64,000 nt of DNA, taken from Psychroserpens sp041224425 (lineage in GTDB: Bacteria > Bacteroidota > Bacteroidia > Flavobacteriales > Flavobacteriaceae). The notes beneath the pieces were generated by a model, which did not search any database, was not told where the DNA came from, and was given only the letters and a program-made list of their open reading frames with translations. The DNA lies in assembly GCF_041224425.1 (NCBI RefSeq), contig NZ_JBGFGL010000075.1, positions 186,001 to 250,000 on the forward strand, written 5' to 3'. This document shows positions 45,937-55,162 of the stretch, piece by piece; the stretch's first letter is position 1, and each line of letters starts with the position of its first letter. A program made the translations under genes and the position numbers.

Positions 45937-46955
45937 TATTCTACGGCAATATAAATTTCAGTAATCCAATCAGCCGGATTTGGATATTCCATTGGGTCGT
46001 TAAGATAAGCTTCAAGCATTGGACCAGCTTCTATAATTTTCAGGTTATTGGTAGCGATGTAGCCCATGGTCTTGTCCCAAGCTTCCTTTAAATTTTCATA
46101 ATTGCCTTTCAGAACAGTTTTAACAGCTTTAAAAGAATCTAACTGACCCGTAAGAACCTCAGGATCGGAAGTAATGACTTTTGATGTGGTTGGGATGCAA
46201 CAGGAGAACATGACAGCATTGTTTTCTTCATCCCATTTATGGTATAAAACAAAAGGACTACCAGCAAATTTAATATTGTTGGAAATGGCATAACCTCCAA
46301 TTTTAGGAAACATCTCTTGCATTTTGGCTTCGAAGTCGTCCATCTTACATGAGGTCGTATTATACAGATAGAATCCACCACTGTGTTGTGTAATGCCTTC
46401 AATTGAAATGGAATATACTTTCATGCTTTCTACAACAATACTATCGAGCATTTCCAAACTGCGTTCATAGTATGGTCCGACTTGTTTTTCCATATCTCCA
46501 GCAAAAGCTGTATAGGCTTTAAATAAGAATGGTAAATCTTGACCCTTAATATTCCATGTGACATCTGTGCTTCCTTCTTCATTGGATTGAAATGTCCAAT
46601 TGACATCCGATTTTGGAAATTCTCCAAATTGCATCTCTTGTGAAATCGATTTGTTAGGAATTGCATCTATAGTTTTCATAGTACCTACACCATCAGCATC
46701 TTCCCAACTGTAGGAACCATCAATTCCCTTAGTTTGCTCATTTAGGGTAATGGTTAAATCAGGATCAGCTTCAGCCCAAGCCGACCAAGCTTCCCAATTT
46801 TTTAAATCGATAACATTATTATATATAACTGAGGTAGGTGCATTGATTGTTCTAGTGCGTTCCACCTCAAAGGAATTCGGTTGAACAGCAATATAGATAG
46901 CTAATCCTATGATAAGAATTAGCAATAAAAACAAAATATATTTTAAAGCTTTCAT
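45936..46955 (-). CDS. membrane-anchored SRPBCC and GyrI-like domain protein
   Basis: 339 residues. N-terminal membrane helix (about 5-24), then a SRPBCC/polyketide-cyclase-type domain (VERTRTINAPTSVIYNNVIDLKNWEAW, then SWEDADGVGTMK and TDVTWNIKGQDLPF), then a GyrI-like small-molecule-binding domain (about 175-338, with GGYAISNNIKFAGSPFVLYHKWD and the finish NPADWITEIYIAVE). Both folds bind hydrophobic ligands, so it is a likely ligand sensor or carrier facing the periplasm. First gene of an operon with crcB. Confidence 0.82.
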   Translation of the reverse strand: MKALKYILFLLLILIIGLAIYIAVQPNSFEVERTRTINAPTSVIYNNVIDLKNWEAWSAWAEADPDLTITLNEQTKGIDGSYSWEDADGVGTMKTIDAIPNKSISQEMQFGEFPKSDVNWTFQSNEEGSTDVTWNIKGQDLPFLFKAYTAFAGDMEKQVGPYYERSLEMLDSIVVESMKVYSISIEGITQHSGGFYLYNTTSCKMDDFEAKMQEMFPKIGGYAISNNIKFAGSPFVLYHKWDEENNAVMFSCCIPTTSKVITSDPEVLTGQLDSFKAVKTVLKGNYENLKEAWDKTMGYIATNNLKIIEAGPMLEAYLNDPMEYPNPADWITEIYIAVE

Positions 46956-47176
46956 TGTTAAAGTTGTTATTGACTAATGACTATTAAATCAAATATAATC
47001 AATTTAAACCTAGCTCTAAAAAGTATTTCTTGTACTACAAGGCTATTTTATCTGCCATTGTATTTGTTGATACTGAATTTTAAAAGTATCAGATTAAAAA
47101 CGATAAGCGTAATTAGGATATAAAACATACTGTTTTTTTCTTATTCATCTGAAAACTCAATAAATGTCATCAATAT

Positions 47177-48500
47177 TTATTTTCTGTAAATAGGAATTTT
47201 CAAACCTGCGAAGATATCTGCTGTTTTCGAACTGTCTGAAATCAAATTACTAAATACAGATCCTGATCCAACATATAATGGTCCCAATCTAAATCCGCCA
47301 CCAATGGCAACATCATTGTATTCTCTAAAACTAATAGGTGTAAAGAAACTAAACCATTTGGTTTCCAATCTTGGTGCAATGGTGACAGAGTTGTTAATTG
47401 AGTTTGCTAACTCGTTATTCTTTTTAACCAAGGATAGATTTGCTTGGGCACTAACAAAAAACTTCTTACTTATTTTATAATCAGCCAAAACTCTTAAGGC
47501 TGTTGGTAATTGGATTTTAGTACTTTTCTTTTCAGTGGAATTATTGTAATTATCATCTAAAAATTCTTCTAAATCACCATCATAAGATCCAGTATTTACT
47601 GTAGCATTCATGTTATAGGTTGTGACTTCAGCGTCTTTGTAATTTATAGCTCCAATATCGGTTACTGAGACACCCACTTTGAGTTTATATCTATCTCTAT
47701 AAATTGGAACACTATCATTTTCTCTATTAGGATGCCATTGATAAGTGAATCCCAAGTCCATTCCAAACCCAAACGTTAAATTGTCAGACGCAAAATTTTC
47801 AGATTCAAAGTCGGCATCAGAAAGCCCATATTTAATGGAGCCTTGTGTTGAAAGTACTTCGGAAGAACCTGTGTAGTTCCCCATGAGTCCTGGGCTGCTA
47901 GTGAATAAAGCACCTCCACCTTGAAGAATCTTAAGCGTAGCACCACCTTTTAAGAATGTGATATTGCTTATCTAACAATATTCTACCATAAGCTATTCCA
48001 ATCTCAGCCCATGTATGAACTGTTGCATTGAGGTTTTGCGAATCGAATGAGAAGTTTTCATCATCTTCGAAGTCGTCATCAATCGCTTCGGCTAGCTCTC
48101 CATTAATTTCATTGAGATTTACGAAAGTTCTTCCTCTTGTAATAAGACCAATACTACTTTTCTTGTCAAGATTCAAGAAAAATGAAGGCCCTAAAACATC
48201 AGCATTAATAGCAAAATTATTATTGTCGCTCACAAAACGTTCGGTATCATCTTCAATATCAAAACCCGAATTAATTACATTGCTAAAGTTCGTTCCATAA
48301 TAATCGCTACCTAAAAAGGCGCTTATTGATATAAGATTGATATCTGTTTTGTAATTACTGCCAACAATATTAGACGGATTATAAGTTACACCATGTATGC
48401 CAGCATAGTTATCGGCTTCAAGACCTACATAGCTTTGACTGAAAACAGTACTTGAGATTACTAAGAACAGGGTTATTGCAAAAGAAGATTTTAAATTCAT
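47177..48500 (-). pseudogene. DUF5723-like outer-membrane protein gene, interrupted by a +1 frameshift
   Basis: Two frames together make one protein of about 440 residues. The first (48500-47931) has a signal peptide, then YNPSNIVGSNYKTDINLISISAFLG and a run to RILLDKQYHILK, where it goes out of frame and stops. The second resumes as GGATLKILQGGGALFTSSPGL and ends at IPIYRK (47177). The break is in a run of four A (plus-strand TTTT, 47948-47951); removing one A restores the frame. The beta-rich C-terminus and opening resemble DUF5723 outer-membrane proteins. Both halves look well preserved, so the change is recent or a sequencing error. Confidence 0.75.
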
Positions 48501-48642
48501 AAGTATAACATTTAGTGAGGTTAATTAAAGGTTATTACCTCAAATATAAATTATTTTTGAAAAGATGATAAAATCCCCTTTTGAAAGGGGATTTTAATGG
48601 TTGAAATGAATTTTCCCTAATAATTAATAGCATTTCACCTAT

Positions 48643-50499
48643 TTATTGTTTTACAAAGCGTTTGGTTTCTTTTACCGTTTCACTATTAATGGAAACCAAA
48701 TAAATTCCATTAGGTAAATGATCAATCGCTAAAATAGTTATGTCATTTTCCAATGGTTTTTGTAGTACCAGTTTTCCAATGGCATCGTAAAGTTTAATTT
48801 CAGCATTGTTTATTGACTGCGTTTTTATCGTTAACCAGTTCTTGGCAGGATTTGGGTACATGACAAATGAATCAGATTCATACTCTTGCAGATTTAAATT
48901 GTCATCAATAGTAACAGTTATATCAGCTCGTACGATAGTCAAGTCTGGAAGAATGGCATTAGTGATTTCACAATGATAGACACCACTGTCAGATTCTTGG
49001 GCATCAGTGATGCTATAAGTGTTGGCGTTAGCACCTGAAATAGCTATGTCATCCTTGAACCATTGGAACTCATTGTTCATTGAAGTGCCTTCTGATTCCC
49101 TGTTGATATTCGTGTCGTCAACGGTAAGTTCAATATCAGTTCCTGTTGGACTTTCAATAGTTTCTTCATCGTCAGCGGTTTTCTGAGGAGAATAAATCAA
49201 GTAATTAAAATTGTTGGTGATGAAAAACGGTTCAATATCACTGAAGTCGAAAAGATTATTGCTAATGTTTATTCCAGCATTCGGACTGTTAAATGGAATG
49301 CTGCCACTGAAATTATTTCCTGCAACCGATATGAAACTAATATTGGTGAGGTTAGATAAGTTCGCAGGTAATTGTCCTTCAAGCTCGTTGTTTGAAATTG
49401 ACAAACTGTTTAAATTTGATAGTCCACCAATCTCAGACCCTAAAGTTCCTGTTAACTCATTTTGATCAAGACCTAGGCTTTCAAGATTGGCCAAACTGCC
49501 CACTGCTATAGGAAATGGTCCTGACAACGCGTTATTGAAGAGGTTTATAGATGTCACACGATTGTTCTCATCAACTTCCAATCCGTGCCAAGAGTATAAT
49601 GGTTTTGATAGATCTAGCCAGTTGTCATTATGATTCCAATTGGTACCATTTGTATTGTTGTAAATTGATTCCAAGGCACTGTAATCAGGACTCATGGTTG
49701 GATCTATAAAGCCTGTAGTTAATTTTAGGATTCTCTGTGCGGTTTGTTGTACCAGTAAAAAATCATCATTCAGGAAATCAATGCCCCAAATGGAGGTTAA
49801 TCCAGATAATAATGTTTCTGGTTCAGCAGTTGGGTTTGTTAAATCTATTGATTTTAAATAATTGTCAGAATAGTAAAGGATATCATCTTTTATAGCGACT
49901 TCCAAAACGTTGTTTTCGTCTTCTACAACAACATCTATACTAGGAGTTATGTCTGTTAAGTCTATTTTAGAAACTGTATTTGTAAAAGCAAAGTACAACT
50001 CATCTTCTTTGATGGCAATATTGTTTACAGTGCCAGCAATTCCTCCAAGAACAGTTTCAACTGTCGGATTGGTTTGGGTATAGTCGAATCGATGTAAAGC
50101 ACTGGTTGTGAAATTCCGTTCACTTACGTATAAATAGTTGTCTTTAAAGGCCAACCCATAAGCTGAAGGGACTGAAGCCACAAATTCAACTGTAGGAACA
50201 GGTTGGGTTAAATCGATTTTTCTAACAGAACTCAACGATGCAGTAAAATAGAGGTCATCTCCAATAACTACAAATTTTGTAGGGAAATTAATTCCAGTAA
50301 CATAAGGTTCTAAAGTCAAATTAGGATCCGTAAGATCGACTTTAAAAATGGTTTGTGTTCCAACAGACCCAATATAAAGTGTATTGTCTTTTTGAACAAT
50401 TCCAACTGCTGTGCTAATACCGTCAATATAAGTCGACACCTGAGCGTTTAAAGAAAAAGCAAAGCAGATTAATAATAAGAGGAGTAAAGATTTTTTCAT
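48643..50499 (-). CDS. secreted T9SS protein with beta-propeller-like, LRR and Ig-like domains
   Basis: 618 residues. Signal peptide (ends FSLNAQ); residues 25-270 are propeller-like strands with the recurring KIDLT unit (VDLTDP, KIDLTQP, SIDLTNP); residues 275-420 are plant-type LRRs (NNTNGTNWNHNDNW, LSGPFP, LTGTLGSEIGGLSNLNSL); about 450-540 is Ig-like (DSGVYHCEIT); the end is a T9SS sorting domain (MYPNPAKNWLTIK to RFVKQ). It should be a large surface protein. Its gene has the same palindrome 58 bp upstream as the neighbouring kinase operon, so it is the probable target of that two-component system. Confidence 0.88.
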   Translation of the reverse strand: MKKSLLLLLLICFAFSLNAQVSTYIDGISTAVGIVQKDNTLYIGSVGTQTIFKVDLTDPNLTLEPYVTGINFPTKFVVIGDDLYFTASLSSVRKIDLTQPVPTVEFVASVPSAYGLAFKDNYLYVSERNFTTSALHRFDYTQTNPTVETVLGGIAGTVNNIAIKEDELYFAFTNTVSKIDLTDITPSIDVVVEDENNVLEVAIKDDILYYSDNYLKSIDLTNPTAEPETLLSGLTSIWGIDFLNDDFLLVQQTAQRILKLTTGFIDPTMSPDYSALESIYNNTNGTNWNHNDNWLDLSKPLYSWHGLEVDENNRVTSINLFNNALSGPFPIAVGSLANLESLGLDQNELTGTLGSEIGGLSNLNSLSISNNELEGQLPANLSNLTNISFISVAGNNFSGSIPFNSPNAGINISNNLFDFSDIEPFFITNNFNYLIYSPQKTADDEETIESPTGTDIELTVDDTNINRESEGTSMNNEFQWFKDDIAISGANANTYSITDAQESDSGVYHCEITNAILPDLTIVRADITVTIDDNLNLQEYESDSFVMYPNPAKNWLTIKTQSINNAEIKLYDAIGKLVLQKPLENDITILAIDHLPNGIYLVSINSETVKETKRFVKQ

Positions 50500-50557
50500 G
50501 ATTAAATAGTTGAATTAATAGTTGTCATAAAATTCAACTAAAAAGGAGCACAAAAAA

Positions 50558-50575
50558 ATACCCAATAGAGGGTAT
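50558..50575. promoter_or_regulatory. palindromic operator upstream of the LRR protein gene
   Basis: ATACCC-AATAGA-GGGTAT, a perfect 6-bp inverted repeat with a 6-bp spacer, 58 bp before the start codon at 50499. Read on the minus strand, a TTG (possible -33) follows 5 nt after GGGTAT. The same palindrome recurs at 55065-55082. Candidate binding site for the LuxR-type regulator encoded next to it. Confidence 0.75.
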
Positions 50576-50591
50576 TAATCCTGAGGTACTT

Positions 50592-51215
50592 CTATTTGAA
50601 TCGATATTTTTTTTCAAGGGCATAGCGCATCAATTCCCCTTTGCCTTGGAGGCCAAGAATACGCGCCATGTTTTTACGATGGGTATCAACTGTATGGATT
50701 CCGATAAAAAGTTCGTCTGAAATTTCACGTGAAGTTTTCCCTTGGGCAATTAAGTCCAAAATTTCCATTTGTCGTTTCGTTAAAACGCCTTTAGCTTTCT
50801 TATTATCGTCATTTTCTGAGGAAATATCAATATTAGCATCATAAAATGTTTGTCCGTTATACACAGAACGAATCGCTTTTAGAACATTTTCCAAAGGTGA
50901 GTTTTTTAATAAATACCCACTAGCACCAGCATCAAGCATTTGTTTTACGGCTTCCTTTTGATCAAACATTGTAAAGGCTAAAACCTTGATGTTAGGAAAT
51001 TCTGATGTAATCAACTGTGTTGAGGTAATTCCATCTTGTTTTGGCATTCTAATGTCGGTAATCACAACGTTGGGTTGTTTTGACTTTACGATTTCCAAAA
51101 GCGCTTCACCATCGTTTGCGGTTCCAACAATTTTGATATCGTCTTCATATTCAAGAAGCAATTTAATGCCATCAATTAATGATTGATGATCTTCTGCAAT
51201 GGCTAATCGTATCAT
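50592..51215 (-). CDS. NarL/LuxR-type response regulator
   Basis: 207 residues: receiver domain (1-120) with acidic pocket Glu8/Asp9, phospho-acceptor Asp54 in VVITDIRMPKQDG, and Lys in LLKNSPLENV; a LuxR-type helix-turn-helix at about 145-203 (LTKRQMEILDLIAQGKTSREISDELFIGIHTVDTH). It starts 4 bp inside the kinase gene end, so the pair is coupled. It is the last gene of a five-gene operon and the likely DNA-binding protein for the ATACCC-N6-GGGTAT palindrome. Confidence 0.95.
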   Translation of the reverse strand: MIRLAIAEDHQSLIDGIKLLLEYEDDIKIVGTANDGEALLEIVKSKQPNVVITDIRMPKQDGITSTQLITSEFPNIKVLAFTMFDQKEAVKQMLDAGASGYLLKNSPLENVLKAIRSVYNGQTFYDANIDISSENDDNKKAKGVLTKRQMEILDLIAQGKTSREISDELFIGIHTVDTHRKNMARILGLQGKGELMRYALEKKYRFK

Positions 51216-52981
51216 ATTGGTATGTCAATTATAATAGTGGTTCCTTTATGGCGTTCAGATTCGATGGTCATTTTGCCATTGAGATGTTCTACACGTTTGT
51301 CAATACTGCTGATACCCATTCCTTTTTTTGTTTTCGTAATTTGGTTGGGATTGAAGCCTATACCATCGTCTTCAACCATAATGTTTAAAGTGTCTTGGTG
51401 ATTCGTAATATGAATATTGATTTCTGAGGCATTGGCATGTTTGATGACATTCGTAATAAGTTCTTGGATAATCCTGAATATTGTTAATTCTAAGCTGTTT
51501 TCAAGTCTATCATCCAATCCGTGGTCAAATACACTAATGTTTAGTTGACTCGTTACGGAAACTTTTTCCGCCATTTGTTCTACAGCTTTAAGTAAGCCTT
51601 GCTTCGCAATGACACCAGAATTTTTTGCATGGGCAACGGAACGTACTTTTTGATAAGCCTCTTCAATGAGCGAATTGGTTTTATCAAATAATTCTGGCGA
51701 GTTTTTATCTTTCAAGGCATTAAAATGTAGCTTCACGGTTGCCATTAAACCACCAAGATCATCGTGTAAATCGTTAGCAATACGTTGACGCTCTTTTTCT
51801 TGACCTTCAATCATGGCATCAATGGCGGTAAGCTCTTGTTCTTTTAAAACCGTGGCAAGTTTTTGTGCTTCCAAAGCCTTTTCCTGTTCGGCAAGTTTTT
51901 GCTTTTTTCGAGTGTTTTTCTGAATTAGAAAAGCGGTAATCCCGCCAAAAAGTAAGAGCGCTAATGCAGCAATTAGCAAATTGCGGGTTTGTTTGTTTTT
52001 GGCTTCAATGACTAAGTTGTCGGCTCTGAGCTTTTCATTGTCATATTGTTCTTTTATTTCAGAAATAGCAATATTTTGCTTGGTGTCATTTATTGAATCT
52101 TTTAGTCTGATAAGCTTGTTTAAGTAAAGTGTAGCGTTTTTGTAATCTTCATTTAAACGAAAAGCCTCAGACATATTTTCGTAAAAAATAATTTTGCTTT
52201 TGGCCTCAAATTTTTCAAGAGGAATGGAATCTGCTTTTAAATAATAGGCAATTGCCTGATTGTAATCACCTATATCTTTGTATTGTTGGGCTTGATTGTT
52301 GTAATTATAGGCTAGCGTTTGAAAATCTTCATATTTTTTTAAAACTGGAACTGCTTTTTTTGTGTAATATAGCGAGGAATCAGGATTGTTTAAGACAGCA
52401 TAATAAACCGTGCCAATATTCATTTGGTATTGTGCAATCTTAAGCGTGTCTTGTCTGAGTTTCTGTAACTCGACAATTTTTTTGAAATAGGACAAGGACT
52501 TATCACCAATATCATTGTTTAAATAATTTGAAGCCAATTGATGGTATACGGAAATAAGAGCTGAGGTGTCATTGTCTTTAAGCGCATAGGTTTCCAGTTC
52601 ATTGATTATAGTGTCAGAATTTATATCAAGATTATTTTGATGACTAAGGATTGATAATAATAGAATATTGCAATCGGCTACATCTGAATCTTTATTAAGG
52701 GATTTGAATAGCTTTTTTGATTGAATGGCATTTCGATAGGCGAGACTGTGCTTATCTCTATACGATTGGTAATCTGCCATATAAAATAGCCAAGTAGCTT
52801 TATCGTAGATGCTGATTGTAGATGTATCTATTTTTTGTAATTCCAATAGTACATTGTCTATTGATTCTGAATCGTAGGCATTTAAAACCCGATCAAAGTT
52901 AGTGTTTTGAGCAAAGGAAAAATCAGCAAGTAGCAGGATACTTGCTGATAGAATTAGTTTGTAAATAGTTTTGATTTTCAT
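51212..52981 (-). CDS. TPR-containing sensor histidine kinase (HisKA_3 type)
   Basis: 589 residues. Signal peptide (to about 24), a periplasmic region rich in TPR-like helices (about 60-300, e.g. YNNQAQQYKDIGDYNQAIAYYLKA), a transmembrane helix at 335-353, a coiled coil, and the kinase: phospho-acceptor His406 in ERQRIANDLHDDLGG, N box QELITNVIKHA (506-516), G1 DDGIGF (538-543), G2 GMGISSI (554-560). The TPR domain outside the cytoplasm probably senses a protein or peptide. Translationally coupled to the response regulator (4-bp overlap) and to the upstream gene (1-bp overlap). Confidence 0.94.
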   Translation of the reverse strand: MKIKTIYKLILSASILLLADFSFAQNTNFDRVLNAYDSESIDNVLLELQKIDTSTISIYDKATWLFYMADYQSYRDKHSLAYRNAIQSKKLFKSLNKDSDVADCNILLLSILSHQNNLDINSDTIINELETYALKDNDTSALISVYHQLASNYLNNDIGDKSLSYFKKIVELQKLRQDTLKIAQYQMNIGTVYYAVLNNPDSSLYYTKKAVPVLKKYEDFQTLAYNYNNQAQQYKDIGDYNQAIAYYLKADSIPLEKFEAKSKIIFYENMSEAFRLNEDYKNATLYLNKLIRLKDSINDTKQNIAISEIKEQYDNEKLRADNLVIEAKNKQTRNLLIAALALLLFGGITAFLIQKNTRKKQKLAEQEKALEAQKLATVLKEQELTAIDAMIEGQEKERQRIANDLHDDLGGLMATVKLHFNALKDKNSPELFDKTNSLIEEAYQKVRSVAHAKNSGVIAKQGLLKAVEQMAEKVSVTSQLNISVFDHGLDDRLENSLELTIFRIIQELITNVIKHANASEINIHITNHQDTLNIMVEDDGIGFNPNQITKTKKGMGISSIDKRVEHLNGKMTIESERHKGTTIIIDIPI

Positions 52982-53532
52982 TAAGGTCTTAAACCAACAA
53001 TTATAGAACCTTTTTTAGTGTCTGGGTCATGACTTATGATGATATTACCTTTTTGTACTTTAGTTATTTCATTGTAAACAGGAATCTTTTTGCCTGTATT
53101 TGTCTCACATTCGTAGATGTATAAATCGCTTTCATTTCCAGTTTTATAATTATATACTACAAATTTAATTTCAAATTCTTCAGAATTTTTGTCAGAATGT
53201 AAAAGCAGTTTTTTTTGTTCTTTAAAAGTAAGTTTGTTGTTTTCAGAAGTTAGTTGCGATCCTGTTGCAATATGTAGTTCGAGAGTTTTTCCATCATTGC
53301 AAGTGTTGATTTGGAATAAATTTATTTTAAGATTAGCACTTACTTTTTTTAACTCCACATCAATTTGTTCTAAATAGTCTGAGTTATCACTACTGTAGCT
53401 CTTAATATGAGACGGCTTTATATCAGCATTCCCATCAATGGAAATAGTGTCGTATGGTTTTTTTGTGCCTCTATACTGACCCAAATTAGTATTTGAGTTT
53501 CCATTTTTAATACTTACTTGTTCTTTACTCAT
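52981..53532 (-). CDS. unknown protein between the trypsin-like protein and the kinase
   Basis: 183 residues with no signal peptide, membrane helix or recognised motif. The first 50 residues are Asn/Ser-rich and likely disordered (SIKNGNSNTNLGQYRGTKKP). The rest is beta-rich and polar (EFEIKFVVYNYKTGNESDLY, GNIIISHDPDTKKGSIIVGL). It overlaps the kinase start by 1 bp and follows the trypsin-like gene by 11 bp. From its place it could be a substrate, inhibitor or adaptor of the trypsin-like protein, but that is a guess. Confidence 0.7.
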   Translation of the reverse strand: MSKEQVSIKNGNSNTNLGQYRGTKKPYDTISIDGNADIKPSHIKSYSSDNSDYLEQIDVELKKVSANLKINLFQINTCNDGKTLELHIATGSQLTSENNKLTFKEQKKLLLHSDKNSEEFEIKFVVYNYKTGNESDLYIYECETNTGKKIPVYNEITKVQKGNIIISHDPDTKKGSIIVGLRP

Positions 53533-53543
53533 GGTATGATATT

Positions 53544-54707
53544 TTAAGTTAATATGTCTTTTATTTTTAATTCGTTGCTATTGCTTGATTGACTATGACA
53601 ATCAAAAAATATATCTGTTATATTATTTGCTATGCTTACTTCCTCTGAGTCTCCTGCATGAAGCAATCCAACGATTTCATTATCATCATTAATTATAACA
53701 GAACCTGAATCACCTGGCTTACTAATATTCTTAAACAAAATTTGATTCTTAAATATCAATTCTTTTTTTGAATCAAAAGTGCTTTGGACTTTTACCATTG
53801 TATTAGTAGATCTTATCTCGGTCGATTTACTTATAACTGTTGTAGAGCCATGAAATTTGACTCGCATACCGATTTTTGGTTTTGCTATCCCTTTAATCAT
53901 TGGTTGACTAGACGTTTTTAACTTATTATCAATAAACCCACTCGTTATAGAATGAACCTCATAAACCTTTTTTTTATCGATATTAGGAATATCAATTTCA
54001 TAAATGGTGTTTTCTAAGGCCATGATATTTAGTTGAACAATAGCATAATCAAGTGTTTTGTCATGTATTCCGTTGTTGTCATGATATTGGCCTTTAAAAA
54101 AACTTCCAATTAAGTTTTTATAATCAAGGCAATCATTATTAGGTTGAAATATTAATAGGTCAGGATTAGGATTTTGGTCGTCAAATGCTGATTTTTTATA
54201 GCTGAATAAATTATGGTAATTGGTAATGAAAAAAATATCATTACTGTATAACGTATCATCTAGAGTGAAAAAGGCTCCTATTGTTCCCACCCTATCACGA
54301 GAGAACATACTATTTATAGTTGATCCAGCTATCAAGGGTCTTATTTTAAGTTTACTAATACTTAAAGGTTTAATAGTAGATACTGATTTTGTAACGACAG
54401 GATAATTGGGATTTTGTTTAATATTAGAAATAAAATCATTGTTCACCCAATTATATTTTTCCTTTTTAGAATCAAAGTCACATGCAAAAGGAATTTCTAG
54501 TATAGACTTCATGGTAACAGATGTCAATCTTGGGATTATACCACCTTTTTTTATCCCTTTTTCAATGTAATAGTTTTTAGGACCTTTAATCTTATCATTT
54601 CTAACAACTGATAAGTATACAAGATCCTTTAAAGACTTTAGCCAACAAAACCCTATAGTGTTTACTAAATTATTTGCATCTTTCTCAGAAAAATAAAGAG
54701 CTTCCAT
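53544..54707 (-). CDS. trypsin-like serine protease-fold protein
   Basis: 387 residues. From about 135 it has the chymotrypsin-fold pattern: VGTIGAFFTLDD, His165 in FFITNYHNLFS, Asp220 in KTLDYAIVQLN, and Ser334 in KPGDSGSVIINDDNEIVGLLHAG, in the correct order and spacing for a catalytic triad. The first 130 residues are unassigned. There is no signal peptide, so it would be cytoplasmic, unlike most trypsin-like bacterial proteases (Deg/Htr), and it has no PDZ domain. It follows the small membrane protein gene by 3 bp in the kinase operon. Intracellular trypsin-like proteins of this kind are known in bacterial conflict systems. Confidence 0.8.
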   Translation of the reverse strand: MEALYFSEKDANNLVNTIGFCWLKSLKDLVYLSVVRNDKIKGPKNYYIEKGIKKGGIIPRLTSVTMKSILEIPFACDFDSKKEKYNWVNNDFISNIKQNPNYPVVTKSVSTIKPLSISKLKIRPLIAGSTINSMFSRDRVGTIGAFFTLDDTLYSNDIFFITNYHNLFSYKKSAFDDQNPNPDLLIFQPNNDCLDYKNLIGSFFKGQYHDNNGIHDKTLDYAIVQLNIMALENTIYEIDIPNIDKKKVYEVHSITSGFIDNKLKTSSQPMIKGIAKPKIGMRVKFHGSTTVISKSTEIRSTNTMVKVQSTFDSKKELIFKNQILFKNISKPGDSGSVIINDDNEIVGLLHAGDSEEVSIANNITDIFFDCHSQSSNSNELKIKDILT

Positions 54708-54710
54708 AAC

Positions 54711-55007
54711 CTACCCAATACTACCAGCCTTAAACAAATACACAATAACAAATACTGCAAATGAACCAGCAGCCGTAATCTTTGGGGAAGCTTCAGCAAA
54801 GGTTTTCATGTTTGAATCCTTACCAATATTGATCGATCCCGAAAGCGACATACTCATAGCTGCTGCAGCTAATGCCGTGACTACACGCAAAAACCAATTA
54901 AATTGTTCGGTGTCATTATTTCTATTAGTAATGTGATAAATGAAAATAAACACTAAAATGATTAAGGAGATGTAAAGCATCTTTCTCGATTCGAAATTGT
55001 CTTTCAT
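54711..55007 (-). CDS. small membrane protein, first gene of the protease-kinase operon
   Basis: 98 residues with three hydrophobic segments: about 10-25, 40-55 (FLRVVTALAAAAMSMSLSGSI) and 75-93 (ITAAGSFAVFVIVYLFKAG). The last two, with a short polar loop between, recall a small uncharacterised membrane module (xAAGxxA...GxxxxG...IxAxGxxAVFVxVY) that I have met next to or fused with trypsin-like and other conflict-system proteins; this is memory, not a search. It may anchor or sense for the trypsin-like protein. The palindrome at 55065-55082 is 57 bp upstream. Confidence 0.75.
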   Translation of the reverse strand: MKDNFESRKMLYISLIILVFIFIYHITNRNNDTEQFNWFLRVVTALAAAAMSMSLSGSINIGKDSNMKTFAEASPKITAAGSFAVFVIVYLFKAGSIG

Positions 55008-55064
55008 AACTGAGGGATTGGTTGGTTAACATAACAAAGATGCAAAGTAGGAAGACATCAAAAC

Positions 55065-55082
55065 ATACCCATTATTGGGTAT
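55065..55082. promoter_or_regulatory. palindromic operator upstream of the protease-kinase operon
   Basis: ATACCC-ATTATT-GGGTAT, the same 12 conserved bases and 6-bp spacing as at 50558-50575, 57 bp before the start at 55007. On the minus strand a TTG follows 3 nt after GGGTAT and CATCTTTG (55042-55035), close to TAnnTTTG, lies 16 nt further on, so the palindrome would sit just upstream of the -33 element. Confidence 0.77.
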
Positions 55083-55162
55083 ATCGACTCTAATTTACCA
55101 AAAAAAATCCATTTAATAGGAAAAAGATGACAACTGAAAAGCTTCCTAATGAAGAAGAGTGT

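Noticed and set aside
47925..47960. Programmed frameshift in the DUF5723-like gene
   Set aside because: The needed shift is +1 at CTT AAA AGG, with no slippery heptamer for -1 and no stimulatory structure seen; a mutation or sequencing error is simpler.
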